Of a DNA stretch of 64,000 bases, positions 42,174 to 50,849 are shown piece by piece (the first letter of the stretch is position 1; each line of letters opens with the position of its first letter). Source of the stretch: Clostridia bacterium (GTDB lineage: Bacteria > Bacillota > Clostridia > Oscillospirales > CAG-272); the NCBI GenBank assembly GCA_017453245.1, contig JAFTKM010000026.1, positions 62,001 to 126,000 of the forward strand, read 5' to 3'. Below the pieces are notes generated by a model. The model worked only from the letters and a program-made list of their open reading frames with translations. It was not told the DNA's origin and searched no databases. Both the position numbers and the translations under genes were made by a program.

Positions 42174-44132
42174 TCATTTTAGGATATTATAGTAATAAAT
42201 CGGGATGGAGCTCCAGCCGTGGCAGAGGGAGCCTGCGTTAGAAAAATCACTCTGACCGAGCTCGGTCTCCCATACTGTGTTATTGCCTGTCTTCAGCATC
42301 GGGGTATATACTCTCTCAATGTCGGAGAGGACGAAGGACGAGTAGGATTTATCGACCGCGAGGAGCGCGTCATAGAAGAAGGTGCGCATACTGAGAGAGG
42401 CGTCGACGAGGGTGTTATCCTTGATGAGGCTCTCGGCTATTGTGCGGCACTCCTCAGCACTCGGCACGCCCGCGAGGATACACAGCGAGTTTGCAAGGCG
42501 CGAGTAATGCGCGGTGCCCCGACGAGTCTCAAAGAGGCCTTTTTCCTTCTTATAGAAGTGACTGTATATAGCGCGGTTAAGAGCCGCCTTTTTCTCTATA
42601 AGGTCGGATGAGTCAAGACGCAGTCGGTCGTTAATGCCGATCATACGAGAGATGGCAATCGAGAGGAGAGTGTTAAGGGCGAGGTCATATTCATAGGTCT
42701 CGAGCTTCTTTCTCTCTGCTCCGAGATACCCCTCAAGGCCGTCCTCCCACTCATAGAAATTCCACATATCAACACCGGAAAATGGCGGAATGAGGCCTAC
42801 CGTGTCGAGTTTTCCGAGGAATACGTCGAGTGTCTTTTTAATTTTCGGGTAGATTCTGCGGATGAATTCCTCGTCGCCCGAGTACCTGAGATACTCCTCG
42901 CACTCGGTGATAAAATGGAGCGAGAAGGACGGAATTGCCATATTGCGCTTGATGGGGTAGCAGATGGAAAGAAGGCCGTCGGGACGGTCGTCATCGGCTA
43001 TGAGCTCGAGGTTTGCCTTCGGGAAAAGAGTCTCGCCAAAGGCGTAATATCCCGCGAGCATCTGGTTGCGGCTATCCATAGTGTAGAGCGCCTGCTCACG
43101 CCAGGGGCAGTCCTCATAGTGCTCGTGCATACAGCACTCTAGGGTGTAGACGCAGGCGTCGTATATCTTCTCCTCGATGACGGTGAGATTCTCGGGGTAT
43201 TCAAGGCGTGTGACGGGATAGACCACGCTGCGGAGCGAGACCTCGACGTCGGAAAGAGGCTCATCCGAGATAAGCTCGATATAGCGGCAGCCGAAGCGGC
43301 GGAAGCCGTTCATAAAGTAGTTGATCTCGCCCGCCGTGGGGTGATATGTAAAGCTGAAATCACGGCCTCCGACCTTACGGCGCACGTGTCCGTCGGCAAG
43401 GTGCTCACCGAATGCGACGGTGATGGGGGACTCGGATTCTGTCCTCAGCTTAAGGCAGATAAAGCCTACCGCCTCGCGGCCGAGGTCGAAAATTTTACCG
43501 CACTTTGATACGGGCTCTATGCCATTTCCCGACACTTCCCTGCCCTTGTAAGCTTCACCGAATCGGGTGGGCAGACAGGTCCTCTCGCGCATCTTTGGCG
43601 AGACGTTTACCTCACAGCTCGGGCCGAAGGGATAGTCCCCGTCCGGCTCGCCGAGCATCCACGCATCAAGGCGCTTTGAATCATACTCAAAGGTAAGGCC
43701 AAGCTGACCTGTGATGCTTTTAGACTTATGGGGAACAAAGGTCGGAGAGAGTCTTGAGGGAGCGAGCTCCGATGAATATGCCGAGAGAACTCCGTCAAAG
43801 TAAAGAGAATAGATAAGCCCTGCTGAGCCGGGGTAATATGTCGAGGCTGTATCGATGCCGTAATACCAGACGCGGAAGGCGATGACGTTTTTGCCCTGAC
43901 GCATATAGCGGGAGAGGTCTATTTTATCATAGACCTTCATATACGGGAAATCGGCATACTGACCGAAGGCGGCAAGAGAGCCGTTGACGTAGACCGTATA
44001 GTTACTGTCGGAGGATATGTAAAGCTCCGCGCCGCGGCCGAAGAAGTCGACCTCACAGAGAAACTCGGCGTATTCGTCGCATTTTGCCTCTGCTACGGGC
44101 CATATCCACTTGGATTTTTCAAAGGGGTTCAT
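42174..44132 (-). CDS. GH78-like alpha-L-rhamnosidase
   Basis: A 652-residue protein without signal peptide. N-terminal beta-sandwich domains (about 1-300) include AELYISSDSNYTVYVNGS and GKNVIAFRVWYYG. The (alpha/alpha)6 barrel (about 320-590) carries EDCPWREQALYTMDSRNQML, where the Asp-Cys-Pro-x-Arg-Glu block of GH78 is intact. VDMWNFYEWEDG supplies the later conserved Trp and Glu. It would remove terminal alpha-L-rhamnose or a related sugar. The ATG at 44132 follows GAGG. It is monocistronic and convergent with uxuA. Confidence 0.85.
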   Translation of the reverse strand: MNPFEKSKWIWPVAEAKCDEYAEFLCEVDFFGRGAELYISSDSNYTVYVNGSLAAFGQYADFPYMKVYDKIDLSRYMRQGKNVIAFRVWYYGIDTASTYYPGSAGLIYSLYFDGVLSAYSSELAPSRLSPTFVPHKSKSITGQLGLTFEYDSKRLDAWMLGEPDGDYPFGPSCEVNVSPKMRERTCLPTRFGEAYKGREVSGNGIEPVSKCGKIFDLGREAVGFICLKLRTESESPITVAFGEHLADGHVRRKVGGRDFSFTYHPTAGEINYFMNGFRRFGCRYIELISDEPLSDVEVSLRSVVYPVTRLEYPENLTVIEEKIYDACVYTLECCMHEHYEDCPWREQALYTMDSRNQMLAGYYAFGETLFPKANLELIADDDRPDGLLSICYPIKRNMAIPSFSLHFITECEEYLRYSGDEEFIRRIYPKIKKTLDVFLGKLDTVGLIPPFSGVDMWNFYEWEDGLEGYLGAERKKLETYEYDLALNTLLSIAISRMIGINDRLRLDSSDLIEKKAALNRAIYSHFYKKEKGLFETRRGTAHYSRLANSLCILAGVPSAEECRTIAESLIKDNTLVDASLSMRTFFYDALLAVDKSYSSFVLSDIERVYTPMLKTGNNTVWETELGQSDFSNAGSLCHGWSSIPIYYYNILK

Positions 44133-44167
44133 AGTTATACCTCGATATAAAAATTTAATCAAATATA

Positions 44168-44196
44168 TTGACAAAATAAAGGTTGAATGCTATAAT
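44168..44196 (+). promoter_or_regulatory. Promoter of the antisense antitoxin RNA
   Basis: TTGACA (44168-44173), 17 bp, TATAAT (44191-44196), a perfect consensus. It overlaps no coding start on its strand. Confidence 0.85.
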
Positions 44197-44202
44197 ATTA
44201 AC

Positions 44203-44290
44203 GGAGAGCACCGATGACGGTTGCTCCCCCACTAAATGGTTAAGAAAATAACCGCCTTCAGTTTGGTCGCTGGGCGGTTATTTCTTTTTA
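44203..44290 (+). ncRNA. Putative type I antitoxin RNA
   Basis: A transcript from about 44203 would begin with the hairpin GAGCACCGATGACGGTTGCTC and end in the stem AATAACCGCC/GGCGGTTATT (44247-44256, 44273-44282) with a T-rich tail. It is about 85 nt and has no ORF with a ribosome site. The toxin mRNA from the other strand shares this terminator and has a matching 5' hairpin (about 44442-44475). The design is that of convergent type I toxin-antitoxin loci. Confidence 0.7.
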
Positions 44291-44383
44291 TTTGCGGTCA
44301 TTGAAGTATTTATACAACAAGTCGGCAAAAGCGATAAATATGCTGATAATCATTAACAGTTGAGTTAAGGTTATGTATTCCAT
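44288..44383 (-). CDS. Small membrane toxin, holin-like type I toxin
   Basis: A 31-residue peptide with a polar N-terminus, one membrane helix (about 8-24, LLMIISIFIAFADLLY) and a charged tail YFNDRK. This is the shape of putative holin-like or Fst/TxpA-type toxins. The ATG at 44383 follows GGAAGGGAGG; the frame continues upstream but without such a site. Its own promoter is at 44494-44522, giving a leader of about 100 nt with strong hairpins that could hold translation back. A convergent small RNA overlaps its 3' end. Too short for routine gene finders. Confidence 0.75.
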   Translation of the reverse strand: MEYITLTQLLMIISIFIAFADLLYKYFNDRK

Positions 44384-44493
44384 ATTATCAACCTCCCTTC
44401 CTTGTAGTGAAGGGAGTAGAAATATGCTCCCTTCCAAAAAAGGAAGCAACCGCCACCGTGTATGGTGCTCTACGGGTACATAGTACCGCAATC

Positions 44494-44522
44494 ATTATAG
44501 CATAGTAAGATTGAAAATGCAA
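44494..44522 (-). promoter_or_regulatory. Promoter of the toxin mRNA
   Basis: TTGCAT (44517-44522, minus), 17 bp, TATAAT (44494-44499). Confidence 0.75.
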
Positions 44523-44569
44523 TAGCTGTGTTTAATTTCGCGCTCACGGAGTGAACGTGTTGCAAACAC

Positions 44570-44598
44570 TTGACATAAAAGTTCGGATATGGTACAAT
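44570..44598 (+). promoter_or_regulatory. Sigma-A promoter of rsmG
   Basis: TTGACA (44570-44575), 17 bp, TACAAT (44593-44598). Confidence 0.8.
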
Positions 44599-44658
44599 AA
44601 AGTACCGAATAATATAACAAAACAAAGATTATCGTGTGCAAAGGATAGATAAAATATA

Positions 44659-45396
44659 ATGGCAATAGAAAAACAAGGCTTTATTTCAAAGCTGACAAGG
44701 GTTTTCGGTGATAACGGTTTTTCCAAGTATCTTTCTCTTGAGGTTAGTGAGAAATTCCTCCGCCTTACCGAGAGAATGCTTGAGGAAAACGAGAAATACA
44801 ACCTCACTGCAATCACCGACACCGATAAGATAATACTCAACCACTATGCAGACTGCGCCGCGCTCGCGGTAAGACTGCCGAAGGGAGCAAGGATGGCGGA
44901 CATCGGTTGCGGCGCGGGCTTCCCTACTCTGCCCGTGGCAATTCTCCGCCCCGACGTGACTATACTTGCGATCGACTCTACGGCTAAGCGCATCGGCTAC
45001 GTAAACGAGACCGCAGAGCTTCTGGGCCTTAAAAACGTTACGGCGATTGCTATGAGAGCCGAGGACGGCGGCAAAAATCCCGAATATCGCGAGAGGTTTG
45101 ACGTTGTTACTGCGCGTGCGGTAGCTGAGATGCGTGTTTTGACCGAGCTTTGTCTGCCCTATGCAAGAGTTGGCGGACAGTTTATCGCTATGAAGGGTAA
45201 GAATGCGGAATTCGAGCTTCAGGGCGCGAAAAAGGCTATCTCTATGCTTGGCGGACGTGACGTAAAGGTCGAGGAAATCACCTTAAAGGGTGTAGGCGAA
45301 GTATTGACGCACCCGCTTATTGTAATCAACAAGAAGGAAAGAACTCCTACGAATTATCCGCGCCCCTTCGCGCAGATAAGCAAAAAGCCGCTCTAA
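44659..45396 (+). CDS. rsmG: 16S rRNA (guanine527-N7)-methyltransferase
   Basis: A 245-residue protein of normal length. It has YNLTAITDTDKIILNHYADC, the SAM-binding MADIGCGAGFPTLPVAI (about 83), AIDSTAKRIGYVNETAELLGL and the RNA-binding/catalytic VTARAVAEMRVL and FIAMKGKN. RsmG methylates G527 of 16S rRNA. In many Bacillota it lies near oriC with noc/parB; here the neighbours are different. The start follows AAAGGA. Confidence 0.95.
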   Translation: MAIEKQGFISKLTRVFGDNGFSKYLSLEVSEKFLRLTERMLEENEKYNLTAITDTDKIILNHYADCAALAVRLPKGARMADIGCGAGFPTLPVAILRPDVTILAIDSTAKRIGYVNETAELLGLKNVTAIAMRAEDGGKNPEYRERFDVVTARAVAEMRVLTELCLPYARVGGQFIAMKGKNAEFELQGAKKAISMLGGRDVKVEEITLKGVGEVLTHPLIVINKKERTPTNYPRPFAQISKKPL

Positions 45397-45427
45397 GGCG
45401 CGCAATATTATAATAAAGGAAGAAAAA

Positions 45428-45928
45428 ATGGAAATCTGGGACGGATATAGGGCTGACGGCACACCGCTGGGAATTGATCTTGTAAGAGGTGAGCCTGTAC
45501 CCGAGGGTGTATATTTTCTGGTTGTTGAGATACTCGTGCGACATACTGACGGTGAGTATCTGCTGATGAGGAGAGATCTTGGTAAGCCTGCATTCCCCGG
45601 CTACTTTGAGGCTACTGCGGGCGGCGCGGCCCAGAAGGGCGAGGATCCCCTGACTGCGGCTCTCCGCGAGCTCAGAGAGGAGACCGGAATCGAGGCGGAG
45701 GCTCTTGAACCCATCGCGAATATGCTCTATCGACAGATGATCTGTTATCAGTATCTGTGCGTGACCGACCGCGACAAGGACTCTATCACTCTGCAAGAGG
45801 GAGAAACTATCGGCTACAAGTGGGTGAGCGAAAGCGAGTTTATCGAGTTTATAAGCTCGGGTGATATGATACCGACGCAAAAGGAAAGATATACCGAATA
45901 CTTTAAAAAGCTCGGATATATAAAATAG
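45428..45928 (+). CDS. Nudix hydrolase
   Basis: A 166-residue protein with a full Nudix box GGAAQKGEDPLTAALRELRE followed by ETGI (about 60-82). It starts MEIWDGYRADGTPLGIDLVR, the lead of the clostridial Nudix proteins similar to isopentenyl-diphosphate isomerase-like hydrolases, with no isomerase cysteines recognised. It hydrolyses a nucleoside diphosphate-linked compound; substrate unknown. It is 31 bp after rsmG with AAGGAAG and is probably cotranscribed. Confidence 0.92.
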   Translation: MEIWDGYRADGTPLGIDLVRGEPVPEGVYFLVVEILVRHTDGEYLLMRRDLGKPAFPGYFEATAGGAAQKGEDPLTAALRELREETGIEAEALEPIANMLYRQMICYQYLCVTDRDKDSITLQEGETIGYKWVSESEFIEFISSGDMIPTQKERYTEYFKKLGYIK

Positions 45929-45934
45929 TTATAA

Positions 45935-46160
45935 GGGGCTGGCGCATTTGGGCGCAACCAAAAATGACCGAAAAACTATTAAAAAGCTTAAAAGTCAATA
46001 AATGAACTAAAAATTCATCCTATAAGGTTGAAATTCTGCGAATTTCTCCATTAAATCACGGTCATTTTCTATCTCCGTTTTCGCCCTCTCGACGTACCTT
46101 TGTACGCCTTCGGGTCGAATAACGAAGATTTTCGCTCCAAATCCCCCTATCCCCTTGATA
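45935..46160. other. Long imperfect inverted-repeat region without genes
   Basis: AAAAATGACCG (about 45959) pairs with CGGTCATTTT (about 46056), and ATTTGGGCG (45949) with CGCTCCAAAT (about 46131). GGGGCTGG at the left faces CCCCTATCCCC at the right. The interior has smaller hairpins (AAATTCTGCGAATTT). It could be a structured RNA or a dispersed element; no gene is visible. Confidence 0.45.
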
Positions 46161-46164
46161 TCAG

Positions 46165-46209
46165 AGAGGCTAGCTCTAGTTTTTGAACTTGAGCTAGCCT
46201 CTTTTTTTG
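46165..46209 (+). terminator. Intrinsic terminator after rsmG-Nudix
   Basis: AGAGGCTAGCTC/GAGCTAGCCTCT stem followed by TTTTTTT. Confidence 0.9.
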
Positions 46210-46316
46210 CATTTTTTCAAAATTAACATAACTTAAACATTTCGTTAGCAAAACGCAAAAAAATAAAGCGTATACTATGCTCACAAAACGAAAGAAAAGG
46301 ATCAGAATTTAAGAAA

Positions 46317-46691
46317 ATGGAAAACGCACAGAACTTCAGCTACAGCTACTCCGCTCCCAAGAATAAGGAGATCGAGAGTATCAGAAGCAAGTATATCACA
46401 AAAGAAGAAACAAAGATCGAGAGACTCCGCCGTCTTGACAAGCAGGTCAGCACTGCAGGTCAGCTCGAGTCACTCTGCACAGGTGTTATCGGCTCACTCA
46501 TCTTCGGCACGGGAATGTGCTTTGGCCTCGACGCGCTCGCGGGTGCTGATTGGCTCACCCTCGCATTCGCTATCCCCGGCGCGCTCGTGATGCTCGCCGC
46601 TTACCCCATCTACAAGCGTATGCAGAGACGAGCTAAGAGAGATATAGTGCCCGAGATACTCGCGCTCACAGATGAGCTTTCCGCAGAATAA
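46317..46691 (+). CDS. Small two-helix membrane protein
   Basis: A 124-residue protein. A charged N-terminal helix (about 15-48) precedes two membrane segments (about 52-72 with GVIGSLIFGTGMCFG, and 78-98), then a basic turn YKRMQRRAKRD and an acidic end. It resembles short clostridial membrane proteins that databases often label dihydropteridine reductase without enzymatic motifs. Function unknown. A TATACT lies at 46271-46276. It precedes another small gene by 70 bp. Confidence 0.7.
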   Translation: MENAQNFSYSYSAPKNKEIESIRSKYITKEETKIERLRRLDKQVSTAGQLESLCTGVIGSLIFGTGMCFGLDALAGADWLTLAFAIPGALVMLAAYPIYKRMQRRAKRDIVPEILALTDELSAE

Positions 46692-46761
46692 TTCTGCAAA
46701 ACGCTAAAAATGCAAATAATAATAAACAAAAATAATAATTAATTAAAAGGAGATTTTTAAA

Positions 46762-47067
46762 ATGGGAATCAAGGAATTTTTCAAGAAGGCATTCGGCGAT
46801 ATGAAGAAGAACGCTAAGGCTCAGCACGAGGTTGACAAGGCAGAGTTCGCCGCTGTTAAGGCTGAATCCCGCGCAAACTTCGAGGAGAACAGAGGTCACA
46901 ACACCTTCGCTAAGGCTAAGGCAGACGCTAAGAAGAGCTGGGATGACGCTCACATGACTCCCGCCGAGAGAGAGGCAAAGGCACAGGAAGAGCGCGACGC
47001 AAGAATCGCCGCTGCGGGCGAGAGAATCGAGGCTGCTAACGCTCGCTACGAGGAAGCAAAGAAGTAA
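46762..47067 (+). CDS. Small charged helical protein
   Basis: A 101-residue protein rich in Ala, Glu and Lys (over half of the residues), predicted as one long helix or coiled coil with a short conserved-looking start MGIKEFFKKAFGDMKKN. No cysteines, signal or membrane segment. I do not recognise a family. AAAAGGAG precedes the ATG. A gap of 190 bp with a GGCGAGG/CCTCGCC hairpin separates it from the ABC genes. Confidence 0.65.
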   Translation: MGIKEFFKKAFGDMKKNAKAQHEVDKAEFAAVKAESRANFEENRGHNTFAKAKADAKKSWDDAHMTPAEREAKAQEERDARIAAAGERIEAANARYEEAKK

Positions 47068-47257
47068 AAAAATCGGTAAAGGCGAGGCGCCCCCGCGGTG
47101 TCCTCGCCAAAGCGCTTTATAAAATGCTGATCTCTGACCGGGATAAAACGCTCGACCGAGACCAACGTCGGCGAAAAATGGCGTAATTATTGCAGTAAGA
47201 AAATTGCTACGGCAGGTCTTAAATCTTTTGTCAGAGTAACGCAAAAAAGGAGAAAAA

Positions 47258-48169
47258 ATGAACGCTATTGAAATAAAGAATCTTTCCAAGAGCTTTCGCG
47301 GTATGTATGCGGTCGATCACCTCTGTATGACCGTGCCGATGGGAGCTATCTACGGCTTCATCGGTGAGAACGGCTCGGGTAAGTCGACCACTATGAAGCT
47401 CCTCTGCGGTCATCTCGTGCCTGACGGGGGCGAGATCAAGCTCTTCGGCAGAGACTACACCGACCCGGGTGTGAGAGTCAGAGTCGGCGCGCTTATCGAG
47501 AATGCGGGATGCTTCCCCGGCTCGAGCATATATCAGAATCTTATGATGCAGTGCATCAACCTCGGCCTCGAGAATGCGGACGAGGAGATAATGCGCGTCC
47601 TGAAGATCGTACGTATGGAGGAGAACGCAAATCTCAAGTTCAAGAGCTGCTCGCTCGGTATGAAGCAGAGAGTCGGCATCGCTATGGCTCTGCTCGGCAA
47701 CCCTGCCCTGCTTATCCTCGACGAGCCTATCAACGGTCTTGACACCGACGGTATGAGAATTATGAGAGAGATACTCACGGACATTACAAAGGAATACGGC
47801 TGCACGGTGCTCATTTCCTCTCACGTGCTCGGCGAGCTTGAGAAGATCGCGACGCACTACGGCATTATCAGAAGAGGCAGAATTATTATGGAGCTCTCTG
47901 CTGAGGAGATGGACAGCCGCGCCGAGGTCTTTACCACCGTCAAGGCAAAAGATATGGACGGCGCATACAGACTCCTTAAGAATACCTACAAGGACGTCAG
48001 GCGCGAGGGCGAGGACCTCAGAGTATATGACGTTGAGGACACCGAGTCGATCGCATCGACACTGCTCAGGGCGGGCCACGAAATACTCGAAATCAAGAAG
48101 AACAAAATCGGCCTTGAGGAATACTACGTTGAGCTGATGTCAGGAAAGGAGGACGAGAATAATGACTAA
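47258..48169 (+). CDS. ABC transporter ATP-binding protein (BcrA type), copy 1
   Basis: A 303-residue ATPase with Walker A GENGSGKSTTMK, signature CSLGMKQRVGIAM, Walker B LLILDEPINGLD and the switch His in VLISSHVLGEL. The C-terminal 80 residues are the extension found in bacitracin or lantibiotic exporter ATPases. It overlaps the permease gene by 8 bp. A second ATPase with the same start MNAIEIKNLSKSF lies at 49009. The set may export peptides or lipids or protect against them. RBS AAAGGAG. Confidence 0.93.
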   Translation: MNAIEIKNLSKSFRGMYAVDHLCMTVPMGAIYGFIGENGSGKSTTMKLLCGHLVPDGGEIKLFGRDYTDPGVRVRVGALIENAGCFPGSSIYQNLMMQCINLGLENADEEIMRVLKIVRMEENANLKFKSCSLGMKQRVGIAMALLGNPALLILDEPINGLDTDGMRIMREILTDITKEYGCTVLISSHVLGELEKIATHYGIIRRGRIIMELSAEEMDSRAEVFTTVKAKDMDGAYRLLKNTYKDVRREGEDLRVYDVEDTESIASTLLRAGHEILEIKKNKIGLEEYYVELMSGKEDENND

Positions 48170-48998
48170 GGAAATAAGCTTTGAATCCCCGAGCTTCAAG
48201 GAGAGGATCAAGGGTATGCTCGGAGTCGACTTCTACCGACTCTTCCATACTCCCCTGTTTTACATCTTCCTTGCCATCTCGGCAATCATCCCCGCTATGG
48301 TCTCGGGTATGACTATGATGACGCCCCCCGAAGGCGGTGAGGCGGTAGCCCTCTACTCCAACGTCTGGCAGATAATCGCGGCGAAGGAGCCCCTCTACGT
48401 TATCAACACCATCGCGGACTATGCCAACATGAATATGGTATATATCTTCGGCGGCATTATGGTATCCATCTTTATCGGACACGACTATAAGTCGGGATAT
48501 GTCAAACAATTGTTTACAACTCACGCGCTTAAGCAGGATTATATGATCTCCAAGAGCTTGGTGTGCGCTTTCGCAATCGTGTGTATGTGCGCATCATATT
48601 TTGTCGGCGGAACGGTTGCGGGACTGCTCGTCGGATACGACACTGCGGTGAACGTTGGCTCGCTTATTCTCGCTATTCTCGGCAAGATGGTCTTAAGCCT
48701 TGGCTGGGCAAGTCTCTTCACCTTCCTTAACGTAATCTTCAGAAGATACTTCGGAATTTCTATCTGCTCCTCCTTCTTCTTCGGTACGGGAATACTGATT
48801 ATCGGAGTGGCGTCGATCGTTGAGGCACTCTCCCTGCCCACCTGGTTCTTAAACGCTTTTCTCTACGGCTCGTCGGTAAACGCGTGTCTTACAAGCAATA
48901 TCGCAACCTTTGTCGGAGCTATGCTCACATCGCTCATCTGGGCTGTGGTCTACAATATCGCGGGCACTTACGTACTGAACAAGAGCGACGTATATTGA
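48162..48998 (+). CDS. ABC transporter permease, copy 1
   Basis: A 278-residue membrane protein with six hydrophobic segments and a cytosolic start containing SFKERIKGMLGVDFYRLFHT. An ABC-2-type layout with a large loop after the first helix is seen. It pairs with the overlapping ATPase gene at 47258. Confidence 0.85.
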   Translation: MTKEISFESPSFKERIKGMLGVDFYRLFHTPLFYIFLAISAIIPAMVSGMTMMTPPEGGEAVALYSNVWQIIAAKEPLYVINTIADYANMNMVYIFGGIMVSIFIGHDYKSGYVKQLFTTHALKQDYMISKSLVCAFAIVCMCASYFVGGTVAGLLVGYDTAVNVGSLILAILGKMVLSLGWASLFTFLNVIFRRYFGISICSSFFFGTGILIIGVASIVEALSLPTWFLNAFLYGSSVNACLTSNIATFVGAMLTSLIWAVVYNIAGTYVLNKSDVY

Positions 48999-49008
48999 GG
49001 TGAATGAA

Positions 49009-49908
49009 ATGAATGCTATCGAAATAAAAAATCTATCAAAAAGCTTCGGCGCAAAGCAGGCGGTATCGGGCCTTAATATGACCGTGCCGATGGGCGCTAT
49101 CTACGGCTTTATCGGTGAGAACGGCTCGGGAAAATCGACCACGGAGAAGATGATATGCGGCCTCATTCCAAGAGACGGAGGCACTATCACCGTATACGGA
49201 AAGGACAACTCCGACGAGGCGGTAAGAGAGAGCATGAGCGTGCTTATCGAGGCTCCCGGCTGCTTCGGCGGTCTCACCGTCTTTGACAATATGATGCTCC
49301 AGGCTGAGAATCTCGGCCTTGAGAATGCGGAGAAAGAGGTCATCAGGACCTTGAAGCTCGTCAGAATGGAGGGCGCGGCAGGCAACAAATACAAGAACTG
49401 CTCGCTCGGTATGAAGCAGAGAGTCGGCATTGCTATGGCTCTTTTGGGAGATCCCACCCTGCTTGTGCTCGACGAGCCGCTCAACGGCCTTGACGCAGAC
49501 GGTATGAGGATAATGCGCGAGGTGTTCACGGATATAATCAAGGACGGAAAGCGCAGTATCGTCGTTTCCTCTCACCTTCTCGGCGAGCTTGAGAAGGTCG
49601 CTACCCACTACGGAATCATTCGCGGCGGAAAAATGATGCGCGAGATGACCGCGGAGGAGCTCGAGAGAGACTGCCGCACCTACGTCAGCATAAAGGCGAA
49701 GGATATGAACGCGGCAAAATTCCTTCTTATGCGCAACTATACGCGCGTGGAGGAGGACGAGGCGGGATACCTCCGTGTTTACGATAACACAACCCCCGAT
49801 AAGGTGGCAAAATACCTTTACGATAACGGTATTGCCGTCACCGAGCTCGGCAAGGCTAAGATAGGCCTTGAGGAATACTATATCGACTTAATGAAGGAGG
49901 GCAAGTGA
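49009..49908 (+). CDS. ABC transporter ATP-binding protein (BcrA type), copy 2
   Basis: A 299-residue ATPase that is a close paralogue of the one at 47258: Walker A GENGSGKSTTEK, signature CSLGMKQRVGIAM, Walker B LLVLDEPLNGLD, His loop VVSSHLLGEL. A GTG at 49000 is also in frame but lies inside the GAGGTG ribosome site, so ATG 49009 is used. Its stop overlaps the next gene (TGATG). Confidence 0.93.
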   Translation: MNAIEIKNLSKSFGAKQAVSGLNMTVPMGAIYGFIGENGSGKSTTEKMICGLIPRDGGTITVYGKDNSDEAVRESMSVLIEAPGCFGGLTVFDNMMLQAENLGLENAEKEVIRTLKLVRMEGAAGNKYKNCSLGMKQRVGIAMALLGDPTLLVLDEPLNGLDADGMRIMREVFTDIIKDGKRSIVVSSHLLGELEKVATHYGIIRGGKMMREMTAEELERDCRTYVSIKAKDMNAAKFLLMRNYTRVEEDEAGYLRVYDNTTPDKVAKYLYDNGIAVTELGKAKIGLEEYYIDLMKEGK

Positions 49909-50717
49909 TGGAAAGCGCAGTTAAGCTTGAACAGCGCAGCTTTAAGGAAAGAGTCATCAGTATGCTCCGCGTGGACGTGAGAAAAGTCTTGAAGTCAAGA
50001 ACCTTCTATATTATGCTTGCGGTCTCCCTGCTCGTCCCCATATTGATGACGGTGATGATGACAATGATGGACGGCTCGGTTTCGGTCGACCCGCAGACGG
50101 GTGTCGAGACGGTTATGCACGGTCCCGAGAGCGCTTGGCAGTCTATCGGCACTCTCCCCGGCGGCGAGGCTATGGGCGGTATGGACGTTATGGCGATGTG
50201 CAATATCAACATGATGTTTATGGCCGTGGCGGTGTTTGTTTGCCTTAATATTTCCGAGGACTTCTCGAGCGGATTTGCGAAGAATCTCTTCACCGTCCGC
50301 GCAAAAAAGGGCGACTACGTTATCTCAAAGACCGTGGTCGGATTTGTTACCGGCACTCTGATGCTTGCGCTCTACTTTATCGGCGCGATGATAGGCGGCG
50401 CGGTGTCAAGCCTTTCCTTTGAGCTCGTCGGACTCACGCCTCTTAATATCCTCGCGTGTATGCTTGCCAAGGTCCTCCTGATGCTCGTCTTTGTACCTAT
50501 CTTCGTATGCGTAAGCGTCTGGGCAAAGTCGAAGGCGTGGCTCTCCATCTGCGCCTCACTCGGCGGCGGTATGCTTCTCTTTATGATGGTGGGTATGATC
50601 ACGCCTCTTAATTCGACCTTTATGAACGTGGCACTCTGCCTCGCGGGCGGCGCAATGTTCTCCCTTGGCCTCGGCGCGGTGAGCAATCTTGTGCTCAAGA
50701 AGTCGAGTCTGGTGTAG
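49908..50717 (+). CDS. ABC transporter permease, copy 2
   Basis: A 269-residue membrane protein with six hydrophobic segments and the same cytosolic start motif (SFKERVISMLRVDVRKVL) as the permease at 48162. The start at 49908 follows AAGGAGG. The last 21 bp of the gene (50696-50716) recur at 51523-51543 beyond the AP2 gene. Confidence 0.87.
   Translation: MESAVKLEQRSFKERVISMLRVDVRKVLKSRTFYIMLAVSLLVPILMTVMMTMMDGSVSVDPQTGVETVMHGPESAWQSIGTLPGGEAMGGMDVMAMCNINMMFMAVAVFVCLNISEDFSSGFAKNLFTVRAKKGDYVISKTVVGFVTGTLMLALYFIGAMIGGAVSSLSFELVGLTPLNILACMLAKVLLMLVFVPIFVCVSVWAKSKAWLSICASLGGGMLLFMMVGMITPLNSTFMNVALCLAGGAMFSLGLGAVSNLVLKKSSLV
50696..50716 (+). repeat. Left 21-bp direct repeat at the permease 3' end
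   Basis: It covers codons for KKSSLV of the permease. The copy at 51523-51543 differs at one base (Leu to Pro) and is also followed by a stop codon. Confidence 0.75.
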
Positions 50718-50798
50718 TCTTGTGTAGTCTTGTGCGCGGCGCAAGACATCGGTAAAAGCGACAGCTTTTAGCATATCGACAACAGTTACAAATAAGAT

Positions 50799-50831
50799 AA
50801 GAGCAAGGCGGATTAATTTTGCCTTGCTCTT
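50799..50831. terminator. Intrinsic terminator after the ABC operon
   Basis: AAGAGCAAGGC/GCCTTGCTCTT stem with T residues following. Confidence 0.85.
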
Positions 50832-50849
50832 TTACTATGCTTTTCTTCT

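Noticed and set aside
45935..46160. Known riboswitch or 6S RNA
   Set aside because: I could not match any conserved core of a riboswitch class or the 6S open-bubble layout.
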